Shown in pieces: positions 18,407-27,131 of a stretch of DNA of 64,000 bases. Numbering within the stretch: the stretch's first letter is position 1; every line of letters starts with the position of its first letter. The stretch is from RGIG3178 sp942492795 (GTDB lineage Bacteria > Bacillota > Clostridia > Christensenellales > QAND01). Position numbers and translations under genes: made by a program. A model generated the notes under the pieces. The model was not told where the DNA came from. It saw only the letters and a list, made by a program, of their open reading frames with translations, and made no database searches. The stretch lies in assembly GCA_942492795.1 (NCBI GenBank), contig OW818639.1, positions 868,001 through 932,000 on the forward strand, in the 5' to 3' direction.

Positions 18407-19126
18407 ATGAAACGACCGCTGTTGTTGCTGACCTCGCTATGTCTGCTCCTCATCGCACTCGCAGGTTGCCGGAAGGCTTCCTATCCCCCTTTAAAGCAGG
18501 ATGATGGGGACTTAAACCAATCCATGAAGGACTATTTCGCCACTGTCGATATGGGCTATGGAGAAGGGAAACTGTTCAGCGCCAAAATGCTCGAATGCAA
18601 AAAAGTGATTTTCAACAGGGAGGACTATGATACTTCTTACAGCAACTATCTATACCGCGTTGTGATTGCCCCGAAGACGGAAGCGCCCATGAATAAGATC
18701 TCCGTTATGATGTATCCGACCTTCGGCATTGACAAGTACTATAAGGAGTATGCAATCGGCGGCAGACATACTTTGGAAATGCAGGAGCTTGGTTTTGGCA
18801 GTTATCCAGAATTGCATATCGAGAAAAAGGGCGGATTGGTTGCGATTGATTTCTTTTTTTATCTAAATAATATGGGCGATGACCAACAGCACAAGGCAAA
18901 CATTGGTGAAAAGGAATTCGATGCCGGAATGACAACGCTTCGCATCGAAATTGACTGCGATGGCAATAAGGACACAATCCAATTGTCCTTTACGGGCAAA
19001 TTGATGAAGATCAACAGAATGGATGATCCTCTGGCCCTTTCGGATAAGCATGTGATGAACCTTTTGACCAATGGCGGCACGAATACATATATGGGGCCGT
19101 ATTTAAAATCCGACGTCTCTCCATAA
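18407..19126 (+). CDS. Predicted lipoprotein of unknown function
   Basis: A 239-residue protein with a type II signal peptide (MKRPLLLLTSLCLLLIALAGC); the lipobox is LAGC, so the mature protein is lipid-anchored at Cys21. The rest is not recognised; it ends with a predicted beta-rich region. The ATG at 18407 is preceded by AAAGGAA. It stands alone between two terminators. Confidence 0.75.
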   Translation: MKRPLLLLTSLCLLLIALAGCRKASYPPLKQDDGDLNQSMKDYFATVDMGYGEGKLFSAKMLECKKVIFNREDYDTSYSNYLYRVVIAPKTEAPMNKISVMMYPTFGIDKYYKEYAIGGRHTLEMQELGFGSYPELHIEKKGGLVAIDFFFYLNNMGDDQQHKANIGEKEFDAGMTTLRIEIDCDGNKDTIQLSFTGKLMKINRMDDPLALSDKHVMNLLTNGGTNTYMGPYLKSDVSP

Positions 19127-19148
19127 GCTAAAATTCGGATGTAATAAT

Positions 19149-19177
19149 AAAAGCAGGGCACGAAACCCTGCTTTTTT
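19149..19177. terminator. Bidirectional terminator between convergent genes
   Basis: AAAAGCAGGG / CCCTGCTTTT stem with T-runs on both strands, between the lipoprotein gene and corA. Confidence 0.85.
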
Positions 19178-19217
19178 ACGTGCAATCAAATTTTTCCAAC
19201 CGTCTTTAAGGGCATGA

Positions 19218-20129
19218 TCACCAGAACTTCTTCTTCTTAAAAATCCAAAGGCAAACGACGACGATCGCCGCGCAGATCACACCGACAAGCGGATATCCGA
19301 GTTTCCAGCCGAGTTCCGGCATAAAGCGGAAATTCATGCCATACCAGCCCACGACAAGTGTCAGCGGCAAAAATATCGTGGTAACGACGGTCAGAACGCG
19401 CATGACCTCGTTCTGCCGGACGTCGATGGTGGTCTGATACACTTCGCGCACCTGCATCGAGTATTCGCGCAGCATGTTGACTTCGTTCAAAAGCCGCAGT
19501 ACGCGTTCGGTGAACTGGTGAAAAAGAGTCAACGCCTGCTGATTGAAGATCGATTCGCCATAGGTTTGAAGGTTTTGACCCACATCCGACATTTGGGAGT
19601 AATAACGGTGGTAATCGGCCAACTCCTTGCGGACTTCCATCATCTGTGTGTTGAATACGTCCGCTTTGTTGTCGAGCATCTTTTCCTCAAGCTCTGAGAC
19701 GCGGGCTTCAAGCTCGGCAAGATAGGGCAATTCTTCCGATATCAATTGCTCTATGAAGTACGCGAAGAACTGACCGATGGTCATTTGCGCCTCGGAGCGC
19801 ACGCAAATGGAATTGATGATCTCCACTACCGTATTGTCGTCGTCGATGAAATGCAGTGCATTCTTTGTGATGTAGCCGGCAAAGTGGTCGTGCGTTTCGT
19901 AATCGTGTTTGATCGGAATGGAAAAGGTGCTGAAAAACCCATCTTGATAGGATTCCAGCTTGCAGACGAGGCTGTTTTCGTATGCCGTTGTCGGCGTTGG
20001 GTTCAATTCACAGGCATTCATCCATTGCTGCCAGTCAACCACATTTTTGACAGAGACCAAAACATCGGTTTCGGACGCCTTATAATCGTCGGGAATCGGC
20101 GTTATTACGTTCGTAAGTTTGTAAAGCAT
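19218..20129 (-). CDS. corA: CorA-family divalent cation transporter
   Basis: A 303-residue CorA-type magnesium (or cobalt/zinc) channel of the inner membrane. A long cytoplasmic N-terminal domain with coiled-coil helices (residues 130-230) is followed by two C-terminal transmembrane helices. The signature GMN is present in VVGWYGMNFRFMPE at the end of the first helix; the second helix is followed by a basic tail (FKKKKFW). Length and order are normal. It is read in the same direction as the WYL regulator upstream. Confidence 0.93.
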   Translation of the reverse strand: MLYKLTNVITPIPDDYKASETDVLVSVKNVVDWQQWMNACELNPTPTTAYENSLVCKLESYQDGFFSTFSIPIKHDYETHDHFAGYITKNALHFIDDDNTVVEIINSICVRSEAQMTIGQFFAYFIEQLISEELPYLAELEARVSELEEKMLDNKADVFNTQMMEVRKELADYHRYYSQMSDVGQNLQTYGESIFNQQALTLFHQFTERVLRLLNEVNMLREYSMQVREVYQTTIDVRQNEVMRVLTVVTTIFLPLTLVVGWYGMNFRFMPELGWKLGYPLVGVICAAIVVVCLWIFKKKKFW

Positions 20130-20216
20130 TCGGCACCAACCTTTATGTTGTTACGTTTATCTTACCATATCCTGAATTTTTGCCAAGTCATGCCGCAAAA
20201 GTGCAGCGAAACTGTG

Positions 20217-21218
20217 TCACTTACCGCCGTACTTTAAGAGCAGATCGTTCGCATCGCCCAAGAGCATCTCGCGCAATTCACGCGGCTCGATCACCTCGCA
20301 GACGGGTGCAAACTGAAGCGCGAAATACCGCATGCCGGACGGTGCCGCATGGAGGACGACTTCCATATATTCGTCGTTAAGCTCCCGCATTTGCGCGGCG
20401 CTGCCGAAGGCGTCCAAAACGTCTCCCGCGCATTCCCTGCGCATTTTCAATACGATGCGCTCCGATTTGCCTCCGAACATAAGGTTGTGTTCGGCAGCAT
20501 ACTTTGCGATGTTTAAGCCTTCTTCATAGCCGGGCATCTCGCGGATGTCGCGCGCGGCGTCCTGGAGCATTTGAAGATGCGTCATGCGGTCGACGCGAAA
20601 ATGCCTCAAATCGTTATGACCCTTGTAGCAGCCCAAAAGATAATACTGCGCGTTGGCGCAGACGAGGGCGAACGGATGGACGATATCCTTCTGCGGCCGG
20701 ACAGGATGCAGCAAGCCATCCTCTTTGGGTCTGTTGTATTGAAAGCATATCTGGCGGTTCTGCGTGATCGCATCGTTGAGCAGTTCGAGGTTATAGAAGA
20801 ACGCTTTGTTCCGCTGATGGTGCCAATCGTCCATGCGGTGGACATGGGGCAATTTTTCCCGAAAGTGGCGGTTGGAAAGCCTGCCAAGTTTCTCCACCAT
20901 CTGCCTGGCATTGCTTTGGGGGATATAGCGCGAGGTCAGCACGCTGTCCATAAGCACCAATAGCTCCATGTTGTCAAACTCGCGCTCGCGAAGATATGTC
21001 CCTTTGCCCGTTTGATCGTTTGAACCGATATCGTACCCCAGTTCACACAACAGCGAAATGTTGCGTGCCACCGCGTTGCGCCCTGCCTCGATGCCGTAAT
21101 CCTCGCTTAGATGCCTTATGATATCGGTCTGCGTCAACGGGTGGTCAAAGTCGGAGTGGTTTTCCAAAACCTTTAAAATACAGAGCATCATCGCTTTTTT
21201 TCCGCCGACAGGCTGCAT
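20217..21218 (-). CDS. WYL-domain transcriptional regulator
   Basis: A 333-residue regulator with an N-terminal winged helix-turn-helix (about residues 5-75; LTQTDIIRHLSEDYGIEAGRN) and a WYL domain (about 135-205; VHPFALVCANAQYYLLGCY, DLRHFRVDRM), which usually binds a ligand or nucleic acid. GAGGTGATC precedes the ATG. Its targets are unknown; the nearest candidate is corA, 87 bp downstream. Confidence 0.88.
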   Translation of the reverse strand: MQPVGGKKAMMLCILKVLENHSDFDHPLTQTDIIRHLSEDYGIEAGRNAVARNISLLCELGYDIGSNDQTGKGTYLREREFDNMELLVLMDSVLTSRYIPQSNARQMVEKLGRLSNRHFREKLPHVHRMDDWHHQRNKAFFYNLELLNDAITQNRQICFQYNRPKEDGLLHPVRPQKDIVHPFALVCANAQYYLLGCYKGHNDLRHFRVDRMTHLQMLQDAARDIREMPGYEEGLNIAKYAAEHNLMFGGKSERIVLKMRRECAGDVLDAFGSAAQMRELNDEYMEVVLHAAPSGMRYFALQFAPVCEVIEPRELREMLLGDANDLLLKYGGK

Positions 21219-21280
21219 ACGATCACCTCATCATAAACACGTTTTTATGGATTGTATTTCGGGACGATGCTTTTGCGTTT

Positions 21281-22174
21281 TTACGGCAGCAGGTATTTTC
21301 CTTCGATCCTTGTGACGGCGCCTCCGCCGAAGAGCACGCGCCTGTTGTTTTCGCCATCCAGCCGGGTCTTGAGCTGTACCAGATTATAGTTTTCCGATCC
21401 GTTCTGTTCGATGGACAAACGTTGTCCGTTCCATAAACCGTTTCTTAACAGGTAATACCCGAACGCCGAATTGCCGGAACCCGTTGCGGGATCCTCCAGA
21501 TATCCGAAGGTCGGCGCAAACACCCTTGTGCGATAATCGTTTTGTTTGCAGCTGACTTCCTTGCAGAAGACCTCGAGGATATCGATGTTGTTGCAGATTA
21601 GGAATTGTTTTAACGTCTGAAAATCAGGGGACAGGTTCAAAATACCGTCAAGGGTTTTTACCGGAACAATCAGCGTTTCCAATCCGGCGTTCACAACGCA
21701 AGTCGCATGGGTTCGATCGATCTGATCCGGATGCAAATTCAGCGCGGCGGCGATTTCCTGTTCGGGTATGCAAGTATCCCGGAATTCCGCAAGCGGCGAC
21801 ATAATAAAAACAGCATCCCCGCTCGCGATATGGTTTTCGACGATCAGGGAGCCTTTGTTGGTTATAACAGTCACTTCCGGCTTGTTGCATAAACCGGTTG
21901 TGTTTTTGAGGATATCATACAGGATTGCGATGGTAGCATGCCCGCAAAACTCAACCTCTTTTTCAGCGGAATAGTATTTCAGGCAAAAGGTTTCTTCCTC
22001 TTTCGCGCAAAGATATCCGACCTCGTTGACAAATCCTTTGAGTTCCGACGCGATGCGCTGCATTTGTTCGCAGCTGATGTGCTCCAAAGAATCCAGCTTA
22101 ATATAGCCGGCGGGATTCCCGCTTGATTTGGCGGTGGCAAATGCATCGATCTTCTTAAATGGAAATTCGTTCAT
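21281..22174 (-). CDS. PhzF-family isomerase
   Basis: A 297-residue protein of the PhzF/DapF-like fold. Family features are the N-terminal IDAFATAKSSGNPAGYI, the catalytic glutamate in FVNEVGYL (about residue 50), VEFCGHATIA and the second-half motif EDPATGSGNSAFGYYL. PhzF itself isomerizes an intermediate of phenazine synthesis, but no phenazine genes are nearby, so this is a generic family member with unknown substrate. It is followed by about 235 bases with no recognised element. Confidence 0.88.
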   Translation of the reverse strand: MNEFPFKKIDAFATAKSSGNPAGYIKLDSLEHISCEQMQRIASELKGFVNEVGYLCAKEEETFCLKYYSAEKEVEFCGHATIAILYDILKNTTGLCNKPEVTVITNKGSLIVENHIASGDAVFIMSPLAEFRDTCIPEQEIAAALNLHPDQIDRTHATCVVNAGLETLIVPVKTLDGILNLSPDFQTLKQFLICNNIDILEVFCKEVSCKQNDYRTRVFAPTFGYLEDPATGSGNSAFGYYLLRNGLWNGQRLSIEQNGSENYNLVQLKTRLDGENNRRVLFGGGAVTRIEGKYLLP

Positions 22175-22410
22175 GTGCTTTCCCTCGCTTTTATCAAGAT
22201 ACTACCATTTAAGCGCAAGTATCTCAACAAAAAAGTGGGCTGCTTTTATACGATGACATTTCGACAATGATTGGAAATGGATTTAGGCAAAGAGCAGCGG
22301 AATGGTAGAACGTGTAAAAACAGCCCAAAGGTTGATCGTAGGAAAAAGCGGATCACGACGGCAAACAAATCCTGCCGAAGAGTCAGCGAATAGCGTGGCG
22401 GATCCGTTCG

Positions 22411-23841
22411 TCAGAAAGCCGATCCCTGGCGGATTTCCCCTTCGGAATAATATAAGGAGGCGGCCTTGTACGGCTCGTTGACTATCTTTGTAACATTTCC
22501 GATCTTCACCCTTGTACCCGGGTAGATGGTGCCCGCACAAACAACCCGCCCGTATCCCCGGTTGCGGATGATATCGCTGATTTTTTCAATCTCCGCTTTG
22601 GCCTCCGCGATACTCGCCACATTTGTTTCGTAGCTTAAGTGCACGTTGTCCAGGAGCTGCTTTTTATCGGGCGTCAGGCGGTTGGCGCTCTCAAGTTGTT
22701 GCAAAAGAGCGATCAGCGGCTTTAAGCTTTGATTCTGACGCTCGAGTTCGGGAATCAGCGCGGTGATCTCCTGCTGCCGCCGCAAGAATTCGGGATCGGC
22801 GCCCAGCTCTAGCTCGGTGCGGACGTCAGCCTGTGAACCGATGTCCATCGCGAGGATATCTTTTCCAGCAAGGCAGCTGCCGCCCAGAATCTTTGAATGG
22901 TGGCCGACGACCTGAACGTTTTTGCCGCATTTGATATGGCTGTTGAGGATGTATTCCGATTTGATGGATCCCCTGACAAACAACGTGCAGTTTTCGATAA
23001 ACCGGCTGGATAAATCCCCGCCGCTGGTCAATTCGCTTCCGGTCATACCGCTTCTAAGGACAATACTGCCACCTGCCGTGATCTTCGCAGAGGATACCGT
23101 GCCGCTTACTTCAATGTTGCCGCTCGCCTCAATGGAAAGTCCGGGCAGTATCATACCCCGAATGATGAGGTTTCCGACGACCTTGATGTGCCCTGTCGAG
23201 TTATCCACATTGTCGATATGCAGGCTCTCGTTGACGTGGATTTTGAATCCATCAAACTCGGCCTGTCCGTCAATGAGCGCCAAAACGGAGGTTCCGTCGT
23301 CGCTGAGCGTGACATTTTTGCCAACAAGCGGCGTAATGGGTTTTCCTTTTCTGGCCGGCAACACCGTATTGGTGACGGAGATGCCATGCGTGCCCTCGCC
23401 CGGCAGTGTGATGGTGCACAACAACTGGCCTTTGAACACGTTTTCTACGGTATCCAGATCATGGAAATCGATGGATCCGTCCGGCCTTTCTTTGGGCTTG
23501 AAATTTTTGACGATGTTGAACAAAAACGAACAGGTACCGTTTTCACCATGCTTCGGCGGAATGCCTTTGGCAATCAGAACTTTTTCAAAATATACGGGTT
23601 GACTGGCGAGCCGAAGAATACCGTCCTGATCCACGCCATAAACAACATTGCGCTCAGCTATCGCTTTTTGCAGATCTTCCTGTGTCGGCGGGCTTCCGCC
23701 GTTTTCCGGCGGTTCCATCTCGAGATACGCCTCGGTCTTATCATCCGACAAAGTAACGCGCAGGACGGCGGGCCTCGAAGGAGGTGCCGCCACCGTAAAT
23801 TCGGTGTTGGTCGGATTCTGTTTTTGCTCTATATCATTCAT
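22411..23841 (-). CDS. DUF342 / FapA-family polymer-forming protein
   Basis: A 476-residue FapA-type protein. The central region (about 185-330) consists of short beta-helix-like repeats with Gly/Ser turns (GNIEVSGTVSSAKITAGGSI, GGDLSSRFIENCTLFVRGSI), followed by a coiled-coil segment (about 365-425) and a C-terminal small beta domain (CAGTIYPGTRVKIGNV). The family is linked to cell-surface or scaffold functions but no biochemical role is settled. The ATG at 23841 is preferred because GGGGGAA lies just upstream; a GTG 15 bases earlier would start inside that site. Confidence 0.85.
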   Translation of the reverse strand: MNDIEQKQNPTNTEFTVAAPPSRPAVLRVTLSDDKTEAYLEMEPPENGGSPPTQEDLQKAIAERNVVYGVDQDGILRLASQPVYFEKVLIAKGIPPKHGENGTCSFLFNIVKNFKPKERPDGSIDFHDLDTVENVFKGQLLCTITLPGEGTHGISVTNTVLPARKGKPITPLVGKNVTLSDDGTSVLALIDGQAEFDGFKIHVNESLHIDNVDNSTGHIKVVGNLIIRGMILPGLSIEASGNIEVSGTVSSAKITAGGSIVLRSGMTGSELTSGGDLSSRFIENCTLFVRGSIKSEYILNSHIKCGKNVQVVGHHSKILGGSCLAGKDILAMDIGSQADVRTELELGADPEFLRRQQEITALIPELERQNQSLKPLIALLQQLESANRLTPDKKQLLDNVHLSYETNVASIAEAKAEIEKISDIIRNRGYGRVVCAGTIYPGTRVKIGNVTKIVNEPYKAASLYYSEGEIRQGSAF

Positions 23842-24154
23842 CTGCGTTTCCCCCACCGCAAAAATACAGGCAGCTCACGCCCAAGATTAAATGCACAGAC
23901 GTAACCATATCAATACAATGCGCAGTATATGTATCGGATCAAACACCGGAAGTCTTAACACAATTTTGGCAAAAAGATTGACGTTTGCTTGCGTTGTCGT
24001 TGACGTTTTGATCTTTGGAAAGGCCCGGTTGATTTTTGAATAGAAGGCGCTGCGCGTTCCATACCATTTTGAAAGTCAAATTAATGGCTTGCGATTTATG
24101 CCATAAAGCCCTAAAATATGACTGCAACGGAAAATATCTGTGGAGGTGCATTCA
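23842..24154. other. Intergenic region between the DUF342 and DUF3006 genes
   Basis: About 313 bases between divergent genes. The only supported element is a promoter for the DUF3006 gene (TTGCGA 24089-24094, 17 bp, TAAAAT 24112-24117) with a short ATGGC / GCCAT inverted repeat (24084-24104) over its -35. Confidence 0.5.
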
Positions 24155-24340
24155 ATGAGAGTCAGAATAGATAAGGTTGATGGCGAAAACGTCGTGTTGG
24201 AGCTTCCAGACAGGGATCTGATCACCGCTCCGAGGGTCCTATTCGACTGCCCCAAGGAAGGCGATTACCACGACATCACCATCGATCCGAAATCGGTGGA
24301 TAAGCATTTGAACAGACTGGCAGACAATCTGTTCGAATAA
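24155..24340 (+). CDS. DUF3006 small protein
   Basis: A 61-residue protein with the DUF3006 pattern: N-terminal MRVRIDKVDGENVVLELPD and C-terminal ITIDPKSVDKHLNRLADNLFE. The function is unknown; in other Bacillota such genes often sit beside MBL-fold or ComEC-like genes, which is not the case here. The ATG is six bases after GGAGGTG (24142-24148). It has its own promoter and terminator. Confidence 0.82.
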   Translation: MRVRIDKVDGENVVLELPDRDLITAPRVLFDCPKEGDYHDITIDPKSVDKHLNRLADNLFE

Positions 24341-24353
24341 TCAGCGCAACACC

Positions 24354-24388
24354 CCCCGTTCTTTGATCGCACAGGAACGGGGTTTTTC
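24354..24388 (+). terminator. Terminator after the DUF3006 gene
   Basis: CCCCGTTC / GAACGGGG stem followed by TTTTTCTTT. Confidence 0.85.
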
Positions 24389-24481
24389 TTTGGATCGCAA
24401 GTCGGATCGGATGATGAAATCGGCTGTGATTGGCAAGAATAATCCAAAAGGATACTTCAGGCCGCGGTTCTTTGGAAAGGG

Positions 24482-25369
24482 ATGAGGAATATTCAGGATA
24501 CTATCGTCATTGGAAGCGGGCCTGCGGGGATATCCGCGGCTCTGTATACGGTTCGAGCGGGGCTGGATACGCTGGTGATCGGCGAAAGAGACAGCACGCT
24601 TATGAAAGCCGAGGCCATCGGGAACTATTACGGATTCCCCCAGCCGGTTTCCGGACAAAAACTTCTGCAAGACGGCATCGGGCAGGCGAGGAACACCGGA
24701 GCGGCTGTCGCGGAGGACCAGGTCGTGAGCATCGGATTTGACACCGAGTTCACTGTTAAGACAAAAGAACAGACATATAGGTCGCGAAGCGTCATCCTGG
24801 CCACAGGAGCAAACCGGACGGCACCCAAAATCAAAGGATTCAGTGACTTTGAAGGGAAAGGCATCAGCTACTGCGCGATGTGCGACGCCTTTTTTTACCG
24901 GGGCAAGGACGTCGCGGTGCTGGGCTGCTGCGACTACGCGCTGCACGAATCTATGGAACTTTTGGCAATCGCCAAGTCGGTGGTGCTTCTGACAAACGGC
25001 ACGGAGCCCATTTCCGATTTTCCAAAACAAATACGCATCATAAAGCAACAGATCGAGGCATTCACCGGGACGGACGCGCTGGAGCATGTCCGGTTTATCG
25101 ACGGCAGCGAAATCGCGGTGCAAGGCGTGTTTGTTGCGATAGGCGTCGCGGGCAGTGCCGATCTTGCCAAAAAGGTGGGCGCGCAAACAGAAGGTCTGCG
25201 CATTGTTGTGGATGCGAACATGGCGACCAGTGTTCCAGGGCTTTTTGCAGCTGGGGACTGCATCGGCGGTATGATGCAGGTCGTAAAAGCGGCGTACGAA
25301 GGGGCAAAGGCGGGAACGGAAGCGGTTAAGTATGTCCGGAAGCTCAAAAGCGCCGCAGTGCAAGAATAA
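24482..25369 (+). CDS. Thioredoxin reductase-like flavoprotein lacking NADPH motifs
   Basis: A 295-residue FAD protein of the thioredoxin reductase fold. The FAD-binding GSGPAGISAALY (residues 11-22), the redox-active CAMC (Cys131/Cys134) and the C-terminal FAD motif GLFAAGDCIGG are intact. The NADPH-binding GGGxSA is replaced by GCCDYA (148-153), and the HRRxxxR phosphate-binding motif by TNGTEPI. This matches ferredoxin-dependent flavin thioredoxin reductases described in clostridia, which do not use NADPH; that function is inferred. No thioredoxin gene is adjacent. Confidence 0.8.
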   Translation: MRNIQDTIVIGSGPAGISAALYTVRAGLDTLVIGERDSTLMKAEAIGNYYGFPQPVSGQKLLQDGIGQARNTGAAVAEDQVVSIGFDTEFTVKTKEQTYRSRSVILATGANRTAPKIKGFSDFEGKGISYCAMCDAFFYRGKDVAVLGCCDYALHESMELLAIAKSVVLLTNGTEPISDFPKQIRIIKQQIEAFTGTDALEHVRFIDGSEIAVQGVFVAIGVAGSADLAKKVGAQTEGLRIVVDANMATSVPGLFAAGDCIGGMMQVVKAAYEGAKAGTEAVKYVRKLKSAAVQE

Positions 25370-25411
25370 GGTAAAGCAAAACGGCTATTGAATAAGACAC
25401 CGGAAATCCAA

Positions 25412-25545
25412 AAAGGGAGAGCAATTCGCTCTCCCTTTCACAACCCCAAGGAACGCCGTTTTTTTGAGAAAAAACGGTGGGGAAAAGTATTTTTTGACGC
25501 GCATGTCGCCACAAAACAGATTTCATCACCGATATTGTTTTGCCG
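25412..25545. repeat. Hairpin-flanked intergenic repeat, copy B
   Basis: A perfect 11-bp hairpin AAAGGGAGAGC / GCTCTCCCTTT (25412-25438) is followed by a core (25441-25545) similar to copy A at 16056-16162; both contain a TTTTTTTGAGAAAAAACGG segment and an ACATGTC/GCATGTC segment. It fills the gap between two convergent genes and could also act as a terminator for them. Confidence 0.7.
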
Positions 25546-25574
25546 CTCTGTATAAAAACCATGAAAACCGGCGC

Positions 25575-26327
25575 TCATTCCACCCGGTTGCTAAGCGATC
25601 CCAAGCCTTCAATCCGAATCTCGATGGTATCGCCGCGCTGCATGGGGCCTATGCCCTGTGGCGTTCCGGTCGCGATGACGTCACCTGCCAGAAGCGTCAT
25701 GCAGCGGCTTGAAAAGCTGATAAGCTCCGCCACGCCGAATAGCATGTCGTCCATGCTGGCGTCCTGCTTTACGATGCCGTTGAGCACGCTTGATACCCGC
25801 TTGCCGCGCGGGTCGTATTGCGTATCGATGAACGGACCGAACGGACAAAACGTATCGAACGACTTGCTGCGCGTCCATTGTCCGTCCTGGGATTGAAGGT
25901 CGCGCGCGGTCACATCATTGAGCAGCGTATACCCGAAAACATAGTCCAAAGCATGTTCGACGGGTACGTTTTTGCATGTTGTTTTAATGACAACGCCAAG
26001 TTCGGCTTCAAAATCCACACGGTTTGCATCATCCGGATAAACGATCGCCTGCCCGTGCGCAATAACGGACGTCGGCGGTTTGAGAAAAAGGATCGGGTTG
26101 CCGACAAGCCGTTCCTGCATCTCCCCGGCATGTTCTGCGTAGTTGAGCCCGACCCCCACGATTTTGGACGGTTCACACGGCGCCAACGTTTCAACGTCGT
26201 TCAAGCTGTATTGCGTGCCGGTATAGGCGATGGTTTCATAGGGAACCCCTTGGATGCGCCTGAGCGTGTCGCCGCAAAGCACTGCGTAGAAACTCTGGCC
26301 GTCTTTTTTAACCCGCATGATCTTCAT
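25575..26327 (-). CDS. Fumarylacetoacetate hydrolase-family protein
   Basis: A 250-residue protein of the FAH superfamily (C-C bond hydrolases, hydratases and decarboxylases acting on 2-oxo acids). A short N-terminal domain is followed by the catalytic core: VGVGLNYAEHAGEM, then the metal-binding triad in FEAELGVVI (EAE), and later NDVTARDLQ and GDVIATGTPQGIGPM. The ATG at 26327 follows GAAGGAGC; an in-frame ATG 42 bases upstream lacks a ribosome binding site. The substrate is unknown and no aromatic-degradation genes are near. Confidence 0.88.
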   Translation of the reverse strand: MKIMRVKKDGQSFYAVLCGDTLRRIQGVPYETIAYTGTQYSLNDVETLAPCEPSKIVGVGLNYAEHAGEMQERLVGNPILFLKPPTSVIAHGQAIVYPDDANRVDFEAELGVVIKTTCKNVPVEHALDYVFGYTLLNDVTARDLQSQDGQWTRSKSFDTFCPFGPFIDTQYDPRGKRVSSVLNGIVKQDASMDDMLFGVAELISFSSRCMTLLAGDVIATGTPQGIGPMQRGDTIEIRIEGLGSLSNRVE

Positions 26328-26421
26328 GAGTATTGCTCCTTCAAACGTCGTAATCGGGAAACACAACAAATCCGTTCCGCCACTTTCAAACAGACACCGT
26401 GCAGCCTAAACCGACATAGCG

Positions 26422-27129
26422 TCACATGTACAGCCGCTTGCGGATGTTCTCCAGCAAGCGCTGTTTTCGGCTGATCACCCGGAACATCACAGCCAAAGCG
26501 ACAAACGGCACCAGCGCGTAGGGCGACCAGCTTGGCTGAAATATGCCGTTGACAAACAAGTCGATGATGAGCTCAACCACAATCAAAAGAACGCCGCACA
26601 CAAACGTCGCAGTTGAAAGGTTGATCAGAAACGGGATCTGTATGCGGCGAAACACAAATACGCATCCGATGCCCGCCGTCCACAGAAGCGTTGTCAGCGG
26701 AAGTGCAAGCCGCCAGAACCACGTTAGGCTGCCGGAGAGCAGGGCTATGAGCAACAGATACAAAAGCACGGACAACGCATCCACAAAAAGGGAAAGATAG
26801 GGCGTTTTCTCCTTCGTATAAAACGGAAGCAGCGCACAGCAGAACACGACGGCACCGGCTCCCATTACATACAAGGACCAGAATAAGCGCATGTTGATGA
26901 GGAAATCGACCAGAAGGCACACCAGCACGGGCACTAGAAGCGTGATGGAGGCCAGATGCGCTCCGTACTGACGGTTGACATGCCGCAAGGAGGTATCCAG
27001 CTGTTCGGGATACGGCCGCTCCATGGGTTCTTGCCAAGGCTGCTCCGGTTGAATGACCGGGGTCGTACAAAGCGGACATTTTGGTTCGGAAGGAGCCAAT
27101 TCCACACCGCAGTTGACGCAATACGGCAT
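26422..27129 (-). CDS. DUF6320-type zinc-ribbon membrane protein
   Basis: A 235-residue protein with an N-terminal zinc ribbon (CVNCGVEL and CPLC, residues 4-22) and six or so hydrophobic segments from residue 57 to about 222. The pattern fits the DUF6320 family, which in clostridia is often encoded next to an acyltransferase and an esterase, as here. The role is unknown. The ATG at 27129 is chosen because AGAGGTGG lies just upstream; the stop of the acyltransferase gene is only two bases before, so translation is likely coupled. Last gene of a three-gene operon. Confidence 0.75.
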   Translation of the reverse strand: MPYCVNCGVELAPSEPKCPLCTTPVIQPEQPWQEPMERPYPEQLDTSLRHVNRQYGAHLASITLLVPVLVCLLVDFLINMRLFWSLYVMGAGAVVFCCALLPFYTKEKTPYLSLFVDALSVLLYLLLIALLSGSLTWFWRLALPLTTLLWTAGIGCVFVFRRIQIPFLINLSTATFVCGVLLIVVELIIDLFVNGIFQPSWSPYALVPFVALAVMFRVISRKQRLLENIRKRLYM

Positions 27130-27131
27130 CT

